From: SAR92 clade bacterium
GTDB taxonomy: Bacteria; Pseudomonadota; Gammaproteobacteria; Pseudomonadales; Porticoccaceae
Assembly (NCBI GenBank): GCA_004211905.1
Contig: SHBP01000005.1
Coordinates: forward strand, 62,001 to 126,000
Direction: 5' to 3'
DNA length: 64,000 bases
Shown: piece after piece, positions 16,825 to 26,892 of the stretch
How the letters are laid out: each line of letters begins with the position of its first letter
Position numbering within the stretch: position 1 is the stretch's first letter
The notes under the pieces: generated by a model
Databases searched by the model: none
Told to the model about the DNA's origin: nothing
The model's input: the letters and a program-made list of their open reading frames with translations, nothing else
Position numbers and translations under genes: made by a program

Positions 16825-19476
16825 ATGGATGATTTAGATCCAACTGAAACGCGCGAATGGCTAGAAGCGCTCGATTCGATTTGCCGGTCACAGGGCGATG
16901 AGCGAGCCAGTTATATTCTAGCGCAGCTGAATGCTCGTGCCACAGAAAATGGAATAGACCTTCCTCAGTCAGTGACGACTCATTTTTGTAATACGATTCC
17001 AGTAGTTCGAGAGAAAAAGATGCCCGGCGATCTCTTTATGGAACGCCGTATTCGGTCTCTTGTAAGATGGAACGCATTGGCCATGGTGATGAGAGCTAAT
17101 GCTCAAAGTGATGGAATTGGTGGCCACATAGCGAGTTTTTCATCTGCAGCAACCCTTTACGATGTCGGATTTAATTATTTTTTCCGTGGGTCCTCCGATG
17201 ATATGCCTGGAGATCTTGTTTTTTTTCAGGGGCATAGTTCCCCTGGAATGTACGCTCGATCATTTCTAGAAGGTCGTCTGAGTGTTGAGCAGCTTGATAA
17301 GTTTCGTCGCGAAGTGGATGGAACAGGACTATCCTCTTATCCCCATCCTTGGTTAATGCCTGACTATTGGCAGTTCCCTACTGTGTCAATGGGGCTTGGT
17401 CCTATTCAGGCTATTTACCAGGCTCATGTAATGCGTTACTTATCAGCTCGGGATCTAGTTGCACGAGGCAATCGAAAAGTATGGGCGTTTTTAGGTGATG
17501 GAGAATGTGATGAGCCCGAAACCCTTGGTGCTATCTCTTTGGCAGGCAGGGAGGGCTTGGAAAATCTGATTTTCGTGATTAACTGTAATTTGCAACGATT
17601 GGATGGACCAGTTCGCGGTAATGGTAAGATTATCCAAGAATTGGAGGGTGTCTTTAGGGGAGCGGGCTGGAATGTTATCAAGGTTATTTGGGGCAGACAT
17701 TGGGATCAGCTTTTAGAAAGAGATAAGAGTGGTTTACTGCTGCAAAGAATGAATGAAGTGTGTGATGGTGAACTCCAAAATTACAAATATAACGGAGGTG
17801 CCTACACTCGAGAGCATTTCTTTGGCAAGTATCCTGAGCTACTAGAGCTGGTTAAAGATATGACTGATGAGCAGATCATGGCGTTAAACAGAGGTGGTCA
17901 TGATCCTTATAAGGTTTATGCAGCATACTCTGAGGCAATTGAGAGTAAAGGGCATCCCACGGTTATCTTAGCCCACACAGTGAAAGGTTATGGTCTTGGT
18001 GCGGGTGGGCAAGCAGCCAACGACACACACTCAGTTAAAAAATTAGATGTTGAAAATCTACGAATATTTAGGGATCGCTTCGGAATTCCTATTTCAGATG
18101 ATCAGCTGGAAACAGTACCGTACTATCGTCCAGAGGAAAATAGTCCCGAATTGATTTATATGAACGAAAGACGTGCATCTCTTGGAGGACCTTTGCCTTC
18201 TAGGAAATCTGATTTTGAAGAGATGTCTGTCCCCGCACTAAAAGCTTTCGATAAGCAGTTGGGTAGTAGTGGCAAGAGGGAAATATCATCGACCATGGCT
18301 TTTGTGAGAATCTTGTCTACCCTCATCAAAGATAAAGATATAGGCCAGTACGTAGTGCCTATTGTTCCTGATGAGGCTCGTACGTTTGGGATGGAGGGTA
18401 TGTTTAGGCAGTTAGGTATATATACCTCTGCAGGACAAAAATATGTACCCCATGATCGAGAGCAGATCATGTATTACAAAGAAGATAAAAAAGGTGTGAT
18501 TCTAGAGGAGGGTATTAATGAAGCGGGCGCCATGTCGGCATGGTTAGCGTTGGCAACGGCCTATAGCACAAGTTCTCGCCCAATGATCCCATTTTATATA
18601 TTTTATTCAATGTTCGGCTTTCAACGTATAGGAGATCTTGCTTGGGCTTCAGGAGATTGTCAGGCTAGAGGGTTTTTAATCGGAGCTACTGCTGGACGAA
18701 CTACGTTAAACGGAGAAGGGCTTCAGCATCAAGATGGGCACAGCCTAATCTTGGCGAATACCATTCCCAACTGCAAAAGCTATGATGCTACCTATAGCTA
18801 TGAGTTAGCTGTGATTATTCAAAGTGGTCTCAAATGTATGTTTGAGGACAAAGAAAATTGTTTTTACTACCTGACTACGATGAATGAAAATTATGTTCAG
18901 CCCGCTATGCCCACAGGTGTTGAGGAAGGTATTGTTCGAGGTATTTATCCTCTTAAGCGTAGCCAAGAGGTGACGACTAAAAAGAAGGTTACCTTAATGG
19001 GTGCAGGGACTATTCTTAATGAAGTTGTTGCGGCTTCGCAAATACTAAAGGAAGAATTCTCAGTAGAAACTGATATTTGGAGTCTAACCAGTGTCAATGA
19101 ATTAGTTCGAGAAGGTCAAGCGGTTGATCGTTGGAATCTACTTCACCCCACAGAAACACCCAAGATCAGCTATGTGGAACAGCAGGTGGGTGATATTTCA
19201 GATCCTATTGTTATCGCGACTGACTATATGAAAGCCTATGCTGAACAACTGCGGCGATACTTACCCAGTTCCCTGCATGTGCTTGGTACAGACGGGTTTG
19301 GACGCAGTGATAGTCGCGAGACGTTGCGGCACTTCTTCGAGGTAGATCGTTACTTTATTGTCGTCGCAGCGCTAAAAGGATTGGCTGATAAAGAGATTAT
19401 TGAGCAATCTGTAGTCTCTGAGGCAATTGAATCGTTTTCTATTGACCCAGAGAAAATGAACCCGCTTTACATGTAA
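16825..19476 (+). CDS. aceE: Pyruvate dehydrogenase E1 component, homodimeric type
   Basis: An 883-residue single-chain E1 (E. coli 887), which decarboxylates pyruvate with thiamine diphosphate and passes the acetyl group to the lipoyl domain of AceF. The TPP motif starts with GDG at residues 224-226 and ends with NCN at 253-255, followed by LQRLDGPVRGNG. The N-terminal PTETREWLEALDS is typical of AceE. aceF follows 60 bases later, so the two form the usual operon. Unlike E. coli, no lpd gene follows. The long upstream gap with two GntR-like dyads suggests regulation by a PdhR-type repressor. Confidence 0.96.
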   Translation: MDDLDPTETREWLEALDSICRSQGDERASYILAQLNARATENGIDLPQSVTTHFCNTIPVVREKKMPGDLFMERRIRSLVRWNALAMVMRANAQSDGIGGHIASFSSAATLYDVGFNYFFRGSSDDMPGDLVFFQGHSSPGMYARSFLEGRLSVEQLDKFRREVDGTGLSSYPHPWLMPDYWQFPTVSMGLGPIQAIYQAHVMRYLSARDLVARGNRKVWAFLGDGECDEPETLGAISLAGREGLENLIFVINCNLQRLDGPVRGNGKIIQELEGVFRGAGWNVIKVIWGRHWDQLLERDKSGLLLQRMNEVCDGELQNYKYNGGAYTREHFFGKYPELLELVKDMTDEQIMALNRGGHDPYKVYAAYSEAIESKGHPTVILAHTVKGYGLGAGGQAANDTHSVKKLDVENLRIFRDRFGIPISDDQLETVPYYRPEENSPELIYMNERRASLGGPLPSRKSDFEEMSVPALKAFDKQLGSSGKREISSTMAFVRILSTLIKDKDIGQYVVPIVPDEARTFGMEGMFRQLGIYTSAGQKYVPHDREQIMYYKEDKKGVILEEGINEAGAMSAWLALATAYSTSSRPMIPFYIFYSMFGFQRIGDLAWASGDCQARGFLIGATAGRTTLNGEGLQHQDGHSLILANTIPNCKSYDATYSYELAVIIQSGLKCMFEDKENCFYYLTTMNENYVQPAMPTGVEEGIVRGIYPLKRSQEVTTKKKVTLMGAGTILNEVVAASQILKEEFSVETDIWSLTSVNELVREGQAVDRWNLLHPTETPKISYVEQQVGDISDPIVIATDYMKAYAEQLRRYLPSSLHVLGTDGFGRSDSRETLRHFFEVDRYFIVVAALKGLADKEIIEQSVVSEAIESFSIDPEKMNPLYM

Positions 19477-19536
19477 ATCTTGTTTATCAAGGCTTTAGTA
19501 AGGTAGCATGAAATTCACTAGTATGAGGATTTGTTA

Positions 19537-20877
19537 GTGGCAATAGAAACGATAGTAGTTCCAGATCTTGGCGGAGCCGAATCTGTAGATGTGATTGAAT
19601 TAAGTCTAGCCCAGGGCGACAGTATTGGGGTGGAGGATTCATTGCTGGTTCTGGAGTCTGACAAGGCCACCATGGATGTGCCAAGCCCTTATGAAGGTCA
19701 GTTGGTTAAGTATTTGGTTGCTGAAGGTGACACGGTGAAAGTCGGTGACCCCATCGCAGAGCTTAAAGTTCAGGCTGATACAAGCCAAGAAGCGTCGAAT
19801 GAGGCTGCTCAAGTTTTAGATGCTGAGGTCGAAGCAGCTGCAGAAGTTACTGTAGCGCCGGAAGCACCAAAGGCAGCACCAGTAGCAAAGATAGAAGAGA
19901 AGACGGCTGAGTTTGATGTCACTAAATCTTCTTCCCCGGTTGATTCATCTCTCGCCGATTCAGAGAGTGCGGACGATATATATGCTGGACCTGCGGTCAG
20001 AATGCTGGCTAGAGAATTAGGCGTAGATCTGACTAGCGTTCCAGGTAGTGGTCCTCGAGGACGCATTTTGAAGGATGATGTCAATGATTACGTAAAGCGA
20101 GCATTGTCTGATGGTACTCCGAGTGGTCACAATACTGGTGTTGGTATTCCTGAGATCCCCCAGATCGACTTCAGTCAGTTTGGTGACACTGAAAAGGTTA
20201 AGTTAACCAAAATTCAGAAGGTCACGGCCAACAATATGCAGCGTAATTGGCTAAATGTGCCTCATGTGACTCAGTTTGATGACGCCGATATTACTGAGAT
20301 GGATAGTTTTCGTAAATCACTTAAAGCTGAAGGCGAGATACGAGGTGTTCGTGTGACGCCAGTAGCCTTTCTTATAAAAGCTATTGCCACTGCTTTGGAA
20401 GATAATTCTAGTTTTAATCGATCTCTAGCAGGAGACGGCGAGAATTACATTCAAAAGCAATATTGTAATATCGGGATGGCTGTTGATACCCCTCGTGGAT
20501 TGGTGGTGCCGGTTATTCGTAACGCCTCCTCTATGGGAATTTGGGAGATCGCCGGGGAAGTGGCGCAATTCGCAGAAAAAGCGCGCGAAGGGAAGCTTAC
20601 GCCCTCTGATATGCAGGGAGGCTGTTTTACGCTCTCTAGCTTAGGTGCTATCGGTGGAAATGGATTTACACCAATTGTTAACGCGCCTGAATTGGGTATT
20701 CTTGGTGTATCTAAAGCTCAAATGAAACCAGTTTGGAGCGGGCAGGAGTTTGAGCCACGTTTGATGCTTCCTTTGGCCCTTTCTTACGATCATCGATTGA
20801 TTAATGGTGGTGATGCGGGTCGATTTATGACTCAGATAGTTAAGTTATTAAGTGACATTAGGCACTTAGCTTTATAA
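19537..20877 (+). CDS. aceF: Dihydrolipoamide acetyltransferase (PDH E2) with one lipoyl domain
   Basis: About 446 residues. One N-terminal lipoyl domain has the modified lysine K43 in ESDKATM. An alanine/proline-rich linker (about 85-135) is followed by the E3/E1-binding domain (about 150-185, VRMLARELGVDL and GRILKDDV). The C-terminal acetyltransferase core has the active-site histidine H419 in SYDHRLINGG. Asn replaces the Asp of the E. coli HxxxDG motif, a variant I recall from other gammaproteobacterial AceF proteins. E. coli AceF carries three lipoyl domains, this one only one. The start is GTG at 19537 with GAGGA 7 bases upstream. Confidence 0.94.
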   Translation: MAIETIVVPDLGGAESVDVIELSLAQGDSIGVEDSLLVLESDKATMDVPSPYEGQLVKYLVAEGDTVKVGDPIAELKVQADTSQEASNEAAQVLDAEVEAAAEVTVAPEAPKAAPVAKIEEKTAEFDVTKSSSPVDSSLADSESADDIYAGPAVRMLARELGVDLTSVPGSGPRGRILKDDVNDYVKRALSDGTPSGHNTGVGIPEIPQIDFSQFGDTEKVKLTKIQKVTANNMQRNWLNVPHVTQFDDADITEMDSFRKSLKAEGEIRGVRVTPVAFLIKAIATALEDNSSFNRSLAGDGENYIQKQYCNIGMAVDTPRGLVVPVIRNASSMGIWEIAGEVAQFAEKAREGKLTPSDMQGGCFTLSSLGAIGGNGFTPIVNAPELGILGVSKAQMKPVWSGQEFEPRLMLPLALSYDHRLINGGDAGRFMTQIVKLLSDIRHLAL

Positions 20878-20903
20878 TTTGGAAGACACTCGAGGAGGCA
20901 AGC

Positions 20904-21344
20904 ATGCAGTTTTTGCACACCATGGTGCGTGTATCAAATATTGAAAGCTCCTTGGCATTTTATTGCGATGCGCTCGGTATGACTGAAATCTCGCGGTATG
21001 AGGTTGCAAAAGGTCGCTTTACATTAATTTTTTTAGCCGCACCGGGCGATTCAAAAACAGCAATGGAAAAAGACGCGCCATTGTTAGAGCTGACGTATAA
21101 CTGGGATTCAGAGCCTTATGAGGGTGGCAGAAACTTTGGCCATTTAGCTTTCCGTGTAAATGATATCTACGCTGCTTGTTCTCGATTAGCCGATCACGGG
21201 GTTCTTATCAGTCGCCCTCCCAGAGATGGGCATATGGCTTTTGTTAGATCTCCCGATGGTATTTCTATTGAGCTACTGCAAGCCGGGAAGGCCCTGGAAC
21301 CCTCGGAACCTTGGGCATCCATGAGCAACACCGGGGAGTGGTAA
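20904..21344 (+). CDS. gloA: Lactoylglutathione lyase (glyoxalase I)
   Basis: A 146-residue VOC-fold enzyme that isomerises the hemithioacetal of methylglyoxal and glutathione to S-lactoylglutathione. The four metal ligands are all in place: H5, E62, H80 and E123. The protein carries a short C-terminal extension ending SNTGEW. It starts 26 bases after aceF behind a GAGG site, so it may be transcribed with the pyruvate dehydrogenase genes. A glutathione-dependent function implies glutathione synthesis elsewhere in the genome. Confidence 0.93.
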   Translation: MQFLHTMVRVSNIESSLAFYCDALGMTEISRYEVAKGRFTLIFLAAPGDSKTAMEKDAPLLELTYNWDSEPYEGGRNFGHLAFRVNDIYAACSRLADHGVLISRPPRDGHMAFVRSPDGISIELLQAGKALEPSEPWASMSNTGEW

Positions 21345-21356
21345 GAGGTTCTCTTG

Positions 21357-22433
21357 CTACTTGCTTTGTTTAAAGGGCAGCATCTCTAAAGCCTGCTCAA
21401 TATGGTGCTGGATAGCAACGTTTTCTTGGTCAAGATAACGAGCGATAGCGTCCTTGAACTCAGGATGTCGTATCCAGTGTAAAGAATAGGTTCGTATCGG
21501 CTCAAACCCTCTCACTAACTTGTGCTCTCCTTGAGCTCCGGCATCATATCGTTGCAGCTCCATTTTAATAGCAAACTCAATGCCACTGTAGTAGCAGAGT
21601 TCAAAATGTAAGTACGGATATTCTCCAAGGCTCCCCCAGTAGCGACCATAGAGGGTATCGTTATCAAAAAGGTAAAGCGCGCACGCTATGGGCTCAGACT
21701 CGATATTTGCGACGGCCATCGCTATCTGCTCGGGCATTTTGATCGCTATCTGTTGAAAGAAGTCGTACGTTAAGTAGCCTCGGGTTCCATTTCGTTTGGC
21801 ATAGGTGCGCTGATAAAGTCGATAGAAAAGCTGCCATAAGTCGGTAGTGATTTCGTCACCACACAAAACTCTAATATCAATTCCTTGATTAGTAACTTCC
21901 TGACGCTCCTTTCTAATCATTTTACGTTTGCGAGAAGTCATTGCCAAAAGGTAGTCATCAAAAGAATTATAATCCTTATTAAACCAGTGATATTGAACCC
22001 CAGACCTTTTTAACAGTCTGGGATCATGGAGTAGGGGTAGCTCGCTATCATTGGGGAAAAGAATGTGCCAGCTTGATGCTTGGGTCTCTTCAGCAATATT
22101 AGTGACTTCATCAACTAGCTGCCCCCATTGCGTTTGAGTAACAGCTTGCTTACTTCGTAGGCGACTTCCAGTTGAGGGTGTAAATGGAATGGCAGTGACT
22201 AATTTAGGATAGTAATCTAAACCATTTTGATGGTAAGCATTGGCCCACGCATAATCAAACACATATTCACCCATTGAATGGTCTTTTAAATACAGGGGCA
22301 TAAAGCAATTTAATTCTTTGTCTTTTAGTTCGAGATGGATTGGCGTCCAGCCGGTTTCTGCAGAAACACTTCCACTATCTTCAAGAGCTTGCAAAAAGGT
22401 ATCTCGCAGAAATGGATAAGACAAATCCTTCAT
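21357..22433 (-). CDS. GNAT-family acyltransferase of the COG3146 (peptidogalycan-like) type
   Basis: A 358-residue soluble protein resembling the COG3146/DUF482 group. Key segments are an N-terminal SGSVSAETGWTP motif, an internal TSRKRKMIRKERQEV stretch (about residue 155-175), and a C-terminal acyltransferase-like core with ALYLFDNDTLYGRYWG and LHFELCYYSG. The last of these is the best-conserved block in the family. The substrate is unknown. The gene is alone on its strand, convergent with gloA over a 12-base gap. Domain-level call is good, biochemical function is not known. Confidence 0.78.
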   Translation of the reverse strand: MKDLSYPFLRDTFLQALEDSGSVSAETGWTPIHLELKDKELNCFMPLYLKDHSMGEYVFDYAWANAYHQNGLDYYPKLVTAIPFTPSTGSRLRSKQAVTQTQWGQLVDEVTNIAEETQASSWHILFPNDSELPLLHDPRLLKRSGVQYHWFNKDYNSFDDYLLAMTSRKRKMIRKERQEVTNQGIDIRVLCGDEITTDLWQLFYRLYQRTYAKRNGTRGYLTYDFFQQIAIKMPEQIAMAVANIESEPIACALYLFDNDTLYGRYWGSLGEYPYLHFELCYYSGIEFAIKMELQRYDAGAQGEHKLVRGFEPIRTYSLHWIRHPEFKDAIARYLDQENVAIQHHIEQALEMLPFKQSK

Positions 22434-22698
22434 TTCATTTAATCCAATAATTTTAATATCTGAGGGGATATATGGGGTTAGTTCGCCATGATGAAGTATA
22501 ATAGCTTTATTGCTAACAAAAGTTAGATCATCTTAAAAGTTTACGGCCACAGATCCAATTATGATCAAATAAAATTATTAGTTAAAAGCTATGCTTTTGT
22601 GACTTTTTTAGTGCTAATAATACGAGAAGAGCTGCCATTAGGTTATCATAGGCAGAATCGGATAAGACTATAAATTAGCTATCAGCGGAGATATTTGA

Positions 22699-23892
22699 AT
22701 GATTATTAAGCCTCGCGTTCGCGGCTTCATGTGTATTACCAGCCATCCATCTGGTTGTGAAAAGAATGTTCGCGACCAGATTGATTATATTAGAGCTCAA
22801 GAGAGTATTGATGCTCCTAAAAGAGTGCTAGTCATAGGTAGTTCAACGGGTTATGGGCTGTCCGCTAGAATTACAGCAGCCTTTGGTTCAGGGGCTTCTA
22901 CCCTTGGTGTGTTTTTCGAAAAACCGGGCTCGGAGCGGAAGCCGGGCACTGCAGGTTGGTACAATAGCGCCGCTTTTCATAAATATGCCGAAGAAGCTGG
23001 TCTCTATGCCAAAAGTATTAATGGCGATGCATTCTCAGATGACATAAAAAAAACCGCAATTGAAACAATAAAATCAGATATGGGTCAGGTTGATCTTGTG
23101 ATTTATAGTCTTGCCGCACCTCGGCGACAGCACCCAGTTACCGGAGAAGTTTTTAACTCAACATTAAAACCGGTGGGGAAAGATATAACGATGCTCGGCA
23201 TTAACACCGACAAAGAGGTTATCCAGGAGTTTAGTTTAGAGAAAGCCACGACTAAGGAGATCGAGGATACTATCGCTGTAATGGGGGGAGAAGACTGGCA
23301 GATGTGGTTGGATACACTTGGCGCGGCAGGGGTCCTTGCTGACGGTGCAAGAACTACTGCTTTTACCTACATTGGCGAAAAAATGACCTGGGATCTTTAC
23401 TGGGATGGGACTATTGGCCAAGCAAAAAAGGATTTAGACACAAAAGTTCTCTCAATTAGGGAGAAACTAGCCCAGACAGGAGGTGATGCTAGAGTTTCAG
23501 TACTCAAAGCCGTCGTTACTCAGTCAAGTTCAGCAATTCCTGTTATGCCCCTTTACTTGGCTATGTTGTTCAAAGAAATGAAGGCAGAAGGTAGTCATGA
23601 GGGCTGTATTGAACAGCTTTATCGATTATTTACAGAAGGTTTATATTGCGATAACCCCCGCTTGGATAATGAAGGCCGCTTGAGGATGGATGAGCTTGAA
23701 ATGCGACCCAACATACAGGATAAGGTAGCTGAGTCTTGGGCTAAGATATCCACTGAAAATCTCCATAGTTTGACGGATTTTGAAGGTTACAAGCAGGAGT
23801 TTTTAGGTTTGTTTGGTTTTAATATTACTGGTGTGGACTATGAAGCCGATGTTAATCCAGAGGTCGCAATTGACAATCTGGTGAAAGGCTAG
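22699..23892 (+). CDS. fabV: Trans-2-enoyl-ACP/CoA reductase FabV (NADH)
   Basis: A 397-residue FabV, which reduces enoyl-ACP in the last step of the fatty acid elongation cycle and is intrinsically resistant to triclosan. The Rossmann motif [10 protein letters not shown] is at residues 46-55. The catalytic pair Y234-x8-K243 is present in [12 protein letters not shown]. The N-terminal [18 protein letters not shown] is characteristic. A GGAG site precedes the ATG by 9 bases. It is followed 4 bases later by a lipid A-type acyltransferase, so fatty acid supply and lipid A acylation are linked in one transcript. No fabI is seen in the window. Confidence 0.95.
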   Translation: MIIKPRVRGFMCITSHPSGCEKNVRDQIDYIRAQESIDAPKRVLVIGSSTGYGLSARITAAFGSGASTLGVFFEKPGSERKPGTAGWYNSAAFHKYAEEAGLYAKSINGDAFSDDIKKTAIETIKSDMGQVDLVIYSLAAPRRQHPVTGEVFNSTLKPVGKDITMLGINTDKEVIQEFSLEKATTKEIEDTIAVMGGEDWQMWLDTLGAAGVLADGARTTAFTYIGEKMTWDLYWDGTIGQAKKDLDTKVLSIREKLAQTGGDARVSVLKAVVTQSSSAIPVMPLYLAMLFKEMKAEGSHEGCIEQLYRLFTEGLYCDNPRLDNEGRLRMDELEMRPNIQDKVAESWAKISTENLHSLTDFEGYKQEFLGLFGFNITGVDYEADVNPEVAIDNLVKG

Positions 23893-23896
23893 CCTC

Positions 23897-24856
23897 TTGA
23901 CTGATAAAGCCTCTAAGGGGACCAAGTTTAGGGCAGAACTTCTGCATCCCAGGCACTGGCTTCTTTGGCTCGGTTTAGGGTTATGGCGCCTAATAACCAT
24001 GCTCCCTTTTTCGGTATTAGTTTTGCTTGGAACCGGGATAGGCCTTCTGGTATTTAGGTTTCCTAGCAGTCGCAAGAGAATTGCACAAAAAAATATTGAA
24101 GTATGCTTTCCAAATCTGAGTTCAAATGAGCAACACGCTTTGCTGCGCAAAAACTTTATTAATATGGGTATTGCCATCATGGAAGTTGGCATGGCTTGGT
24201 GGTGGTCGAAGCGTCGTTTAAAAAAGCTAATCTCTTACGATGGACTTGAGCATTTGACATCCGTGCCTGATGGTCAGGGAACTATGTTACTTGGAATTCA
24301 TTTTACTACTTTGGAGGTCGGTGGCGCTGCTGTAGCCATGGCAACGCAAATGGACGGTATGTACCGAGCACATGGCAACCCAGTATATGATTATGTTCAA
24401 GCCTGTGGCCGAATATCTAAGGGAAGTGGAGACACGATGGTATTTGAACGCAGGGATGTTAGGGGTAGTATGAGGGCGCTTAAAAACGGACGAACACTTT
24501 GGTACGGGCCCGATCAGGATTATGGCCTTGTACAAGGTTTATTTGCACCGTTTTTTGGTGTTCAGGCAGCCACTGTTTATGCTACGGCTCGATTTGCTGA
24601 GAAAACTGGAGCAGCAGTGGTCCCATTTACCCACATTAGGCTTCCAGGCTCTAGAGGCTATAAAGTAACAATATATCCTCAGCTCAAGTCGTTTCCAGTA
24701 GGCGATGATTTAATCGATGCGACAAGAATTAATCAATTGATTGAAAAGTTTATTCTTGTGCAACCAGACCAATATTTGTGGGCTCATCGGCGATTTAAAA
24801 ATAGGCCTGATGGAGAAGCTGATATTTATGACTTTGATGGGGTCCAGAGTGATTAA
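23897..24856 (+). CDS. lpxL: Lipid A biosynthesis acyltransferase (LpxL/HtrB family)
   Basis: A 319-residue inner-membrane acyltransferase that adds a secondary acyl chain to lipid A. One N-terminal membrane helix (about residues 25-50) precedes the catalytic motif H-x4-E in GIHFTTLE. The conserved WYGPDQDYG segment follows, and WAHRRFKNRP lies near the C-terminus. The start is TTG at 23897, four bases after fabV, with AAAGG inside the fabV 3' end as the probable ribosome site. It could equally be an LpxM- or LpxP-type paralogue; position of acylation cannot be inferred from sequence. Confidence 0.85.
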   Translation: MTDKASKGTKFRAELLHPRHWLLWLGLGLWRLITMLPFSVLVLLGTGIGLLVFRFPSSRKRIAQKNIEVCFPNLSSNEQHALLRKNFINMGIAIMEVGMAWWWSKRRLKKLISYDGLEHLTSVPDGQGTMLLGIHFTTLEVGGAAVAMATQMDGMYRAHGNPVYDYVQACGRISKGSGDTMVFERRDVRGSMRALKNGRTLWYGPDQDYGLVQGLFAPFFGVQAATVYATARFAEKTGAAVVPFTHIRLPGSRGYKVTIYPQLKSFPVGDDLIDATRINQLIEKFILVQPDQYLWAHRRFKNRPDGEADIYDFDGVQSD

Positions 24857-24946
24857 AATTGACCCATTATCAGAGTTTTACTTGTACCTGATCTTCTGCA
24901 TCAGTACCATGACGTCGCAATCGCGCCGTCTAATTTGGAGAAAAAA

Positions 24947-25825
24947 ATGATCACTGGGAGTATTGTTGCATTGGTCACACCCATGCAGTCAGGTTCCATG
25001 ATGGTAGATTGGGCTGCTCTGGAAGTATTAATTGAATGGCATGTGGAGCAGGGGACAGATGCCATCGTCGCAGTAGGGACCACTGGGGAGTCGGCTACAT
25101 TAAATGTTTCAGAACACGGTAAAGTTATTGAGTTCGTGGTAGACAAAGTTGGCGGAAGAATACCGGTTATTGCTGGTACGGGTGCGAACTCAACTTCAGA
25201 GGCAATAGAGCTAACGCAAACAGCAAAAAAAGTAGGTGCCGACGCCTGTCTCTTGGTTACACCCTACTATAACAAACCGACGCAACAGGGGCTGTTTGAG
25301 CACTACAAAGCTATCGCTGCAGCAGTAAATATAGATCAAGTACTCTACAATGTACCAGGGCGAACGGCCTGTGATATGGTTCCAGATACCGTCGCTAGAT
25401 TGAGTAGATTCAGTAATATAGTCGGTATTAAAGAAGCCACAGGAGATGTATCCCGTATCGATGAACTCAAGACTAAATGCGCCCCCGATTTTGCTTTTTA
25501 CTCAGGTGATGACGCAACGGCGCGTGAGTTTATGGTTAAAGGAGGGCATGGAAATATTTCGGTCACGGCGAACGTTGCCCCCAAATTGATGTCTGAAATG
25601 TGTGCAGCGGCTTTACGAGGTGATAGTAAGAAAGCTGAAGAGATCGATTCAAACCTTAACTTACTTCATTGTGCTCTTTTTGTTGAAGCTAATCCCATTC
25701 CAGTCAAATGGGCTATCAGCCAAATGGGCATGATGGAAAATGTACTCAGATTACCAATGACCACGTTGAGTGAAGAGCATCAAAAAGTTGTTGAAGTTGC
25801 CTTGAAAGCAGCCGAAGTTGTATAA
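24947..25825 (+). CDS. dapA: 4-hydroxy-tetrahydrodipicolinate synthase DapA
   Basis: A 292-residue DapA, the same length as the E. coli enzyme. It condenses pyruvate with aspartate semialdehyde at the start of the lysine and diaminopimelate pathway. The Schiff-base lysine is K162 (GIKEATG), with Y134 and R139 forming the usual proton-relay and substrate-binding residues. I chose ATG at 24947 because GGAG lies 7 bases upstream. dapA, bamC and an MBL hydrolase follow each other closely, an order familiar from pseudomonads. dapE, which acts later in the same pathway, lies about 5 kb away on the other strand. Confidence 0.95.
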   Translation: MITGSIVALVTPMQSGSMMVDWAALEVLIEWHVEQGTDAIVAVGTTGESATLNVSEHGKVIEFVVDKVGGRIPVIAGTGANSTSEAIELTQTAKKVGADACLLVTPYYNKPTQQGLFEHYKAIAAAVNIDQVLYNVPGRTACDMVPDTVARLSRFSNIVGIKEATGDVSRIDELKTKCAPDFAFYSGDDATAREFMVKGGHGNISVTANVAPKLMSEMCAAALRGDSKKAEEIDSNLNLLHCALFVEANPIPVKWAISQMGMMENVLRLPMTTLSEEHQKVVEVALKAAEVV

Positions 25826-25858
25826 ATTTAATAGTCTACTTAAGGGCCTGATTTAAAA

Positions 25859-26890
25859 ATGAGAATAATTTCATTCGGTATCATAATATTGTTAGCTATC
25901 AATTTAGCAGGTTGTGGCTGGTTTGGCCTGCGTGATCGTAGCAACGACTATCTATTAGCTGAGGAGACAGAACCTACTTTCATTCCACTAGAAAGTAAGA
26001 GTATACCTTTAGGGCAACTATACCCCCTACCGCCAGCCCAAGGGAGTAGTGAGCAACTCGTCTCGTTTGATGTCCCAAGGCCTCAGCCAGCGTCGATAAA
26101 CACCTTCGAGCAATTAGTTAAGATTCAAAGCTTTGATGATCGTCGATGGGTACTAATAAATATTTCTCCAAGTGAACTTTGGCCTAGACTTCGTAACGTT
26201 TTAAATCGTAACGGTGTTCCATCCGCTAGAGCTGAAGGATCTTCAGGAATTATTGAAACAGTGTGGGTTAGCTTTAACTCAGACAATGAGAACTCTCATC
26301 GCTTCCGTTTTAATATTTCCCCCGGCGTTCAATTGGAAAGTACTGAGATTTCGGTGGTCCACAATCAGGTTTTACGTGGCGAAGAAGAGGTAGGGGAGTG
26401 GCCCGAAGAATCAAATAGTGATCAGCGAGAACTCGACATGTTGACTCTGGTAGCAAATGATTTGGCAGGTACTGAAGACTTCGCTAGTGTCTCATTACTT
26501 GCGCAAGAAATTGGAGGTTCGTCAAAGGTTCAAATAATATCTCCTGAAATAGCCGACCCCTTCATAGAGATAAAACTAGGCTATGATAGGTCGTGGGCCT
26601 CTATCGTATACTCAGCTGAACGTGCCGGCTTCACCACTATCGATAAAGATCGTTCAGAGGGGGTACTTTTTGTTAATTACACCGAGCCAAATAAGGCGGA
26701 GCCAGGCTTTTTTGCTGGCTTATTTGGAGGCGGTAGGTCTAATGATGAAATCATCGAGGTGAATTATCGAATTCTTGTTGAGTCGGTTAAAGAAAATGTG
26801 GAAGTTCGGCTAGTGGACTCTAAGGGTGATAGCCTGCCTAAGGCAGAAGCGCTTAAGTTACTGGCAATTGTCCGCAGTAACTTATCATAG
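25859..26890 (+). CDS. bamC: Outer membrane assembly lipoprotein BamC
   Basis: A 343-residue lipoprotein of the BAM outer-membrane protein assembly complex. The signal peptide ends with the lipobox LAGC at C19. The N-terminal region that follows is extended and proline-rich (to about residue 80), as in BamC, where it binds BamD. Two helix-grip domains follow (about 90-200 and 220-340). The downstream position after dapA is the classic one for nlpB/bamC. The next gene starts 2 bases after its stop. Confidence 0.88.
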   Translation: MRIISFGIIILLAINLAGCGWFGLRDRSNDYLLAEETEPTFIPLESKSIPLGQLYPLPPAQGSSEQLVSFDVPRPQPASINTFEQLVKIQSFDDRRWVLINISPSELWPRLRNVLNRNGVPSARAEGSSGIIETVWVSFNSDNENSHRFRFNISPGVQLESTEISVVHNQVLRGEEEVGEWPEESNSDQRELDMLTLVANDLAGTEDFASVSLLAQEIGGSSKVQIISPEIADPFIEIKLGYDRSWASIVYSAERAGFTTIDKDRSEGVLFVNYTEPNKAEPGFFAGLFGGGRSNDEIIEVNYRILVESVKENVEVRLVDSKGDSLPKAEALKLLAIVRSNLS

Positions 26891-26892
26891 AT

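Noticed and set aside
22434-22698. Small gene or RNA in the gap before fabV
   Set aside because: No start codon with ribosome site and no stable structure seen; the gap looks like an AT-rich divergent promoter region only.
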